A stretch of DNA of 32,474 nucleotides. Source: an uncultured Sphingomonadaceae bacterium (GTDB lineage Bacteria > Pseudomonadota > Alphaproteobacteria > Sphingomonadales > Sphingomonadaceae). The stretch is from assembly GCA_903871605.1 (NCBI GenBank), contig CAIQHF010000045.1, forward strand, positions 1 to 32,474, read 5' to 3'. Shown in pieces: positions 32,383 through 32,474 of this stretch. The notes under the pieces are model-generated. The model was not told where the DNA came from. It saw only the letters and a program-made list of their open reading frames with translations, and made no database searches. A program made the translations under genes and the position numbers. Every line of letters begins with the position of its first letter. The first letter of the stretch is position 1.

Positions 32383-32474
32383 ATGAGCAACATCCGAAAC
32401 GCCTTGATGCTGGGGGCCTGCCTCGCGGCGCTTCCGGCCGTCGCGGCGGCGCAGACCGCCCCGGCCACCGCCCC
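32383..32474 (+). CDS. Secreted protein, 5' part only (runs off window)
   Basis: The frame from ATG 32383 reads MSNIRNALMLGACLAALPAV, then AAAQTAPATA, a classic signal peptide with cleavage near AAA-Q, and is still open at the window end. AGAGGG seven bases before the ATG favours this start over the in-frame ATG at 32365. Too little is visible to name it. It is divergent from serS, with about 226 bp between them that hold no other feature I can support. Confidence 0.7.
   Translation, partial: MSNIRNALMLGACLAALPAVAAAQTAPATA

Overview
The window is GC-rich (well above 60 % by eye), densely packed and bacterial. Gene content and order (aroK-aroB / xerD-accA; rpsF-rpsR-rplI next to fabD-fabG-acpP-fabF-mltG; serS-surE-nlpD-like), a GCG_CRPN-type secreted mini-protein, Flp pilins and alphaproteobacterial-type short palindromic repeats all point to a sphingomonad (Sphingomonas or a close relative), on a chromosome. 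This assignment is inference from gene order and protein character, because no database search was possible.

Layout. 1-5.9 kb: a leftward aroK-aroB-DUF2256 operon, divergent from a rightward block with a tiny membrane protein, a large secreted protein of unknown function, xerD and accA. 5.9-6.5 kb: two orphan Flp pilin genes on the minus strand; the second (57 codons, GTG start) is easily missed. 6.5-11.8 kb: mutT, a methyltransferase divergent from comF, then grxC, a nitrilase-family amidase, a DUF1178 gene, tRNA-Arg(CCT), wrbA and folE. 11.8-14.6 kb: the accessory stretch, with a GCG_CRPN secreted peptide, a four-copy tandem array of palindromic repeat pairs, about 0.5 kb with no recognisable gene, a vapBC toxin-antitoxin pair and two small orphan proteins. 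14.6-16.1 kb: the leftward ribosomal operon rpsF-rpsR-rplI. 16.2-21.7 kb: an acid phosphatase and the fatty-acid cluster fabD-fabG-acpP-fabF with mltG. Three copies of one ~77-bp palindromic doublet sit in the gaps after fabD, fabF and mltG. 21.8-26.1 kb: a leftward set comprising an M17 aminopeptidase, a MarR-type regulator, an NlpC/P60 peptidase, argC and a TIGR02466-type oxygenase. 26.2-32.2 kb: rimO, a membrane GGDEF cyclase, an NlpD-like LysM/M23 lipoprotein, surE and serS, all leftward. A secreted-protein gene starts at the right edge and is cut off.

Most of the window is housekeeping: aromatic amino-acid, fatty-acid, folate and arginine biosynthesis, translation, envelope remodelling and redox. 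The less ordinary content is the density and organisation of the palindromic doublets, an NlpC/P60 gene that seems to lack a standard start codon where a MarR gene abuts it, unannotated small pilin and leader-type signals, and altered active-site residues in the acid phosphatase and the NlpD-like protein. I found no CRISPR array, prophage, transposase or complete new multi-gene system.
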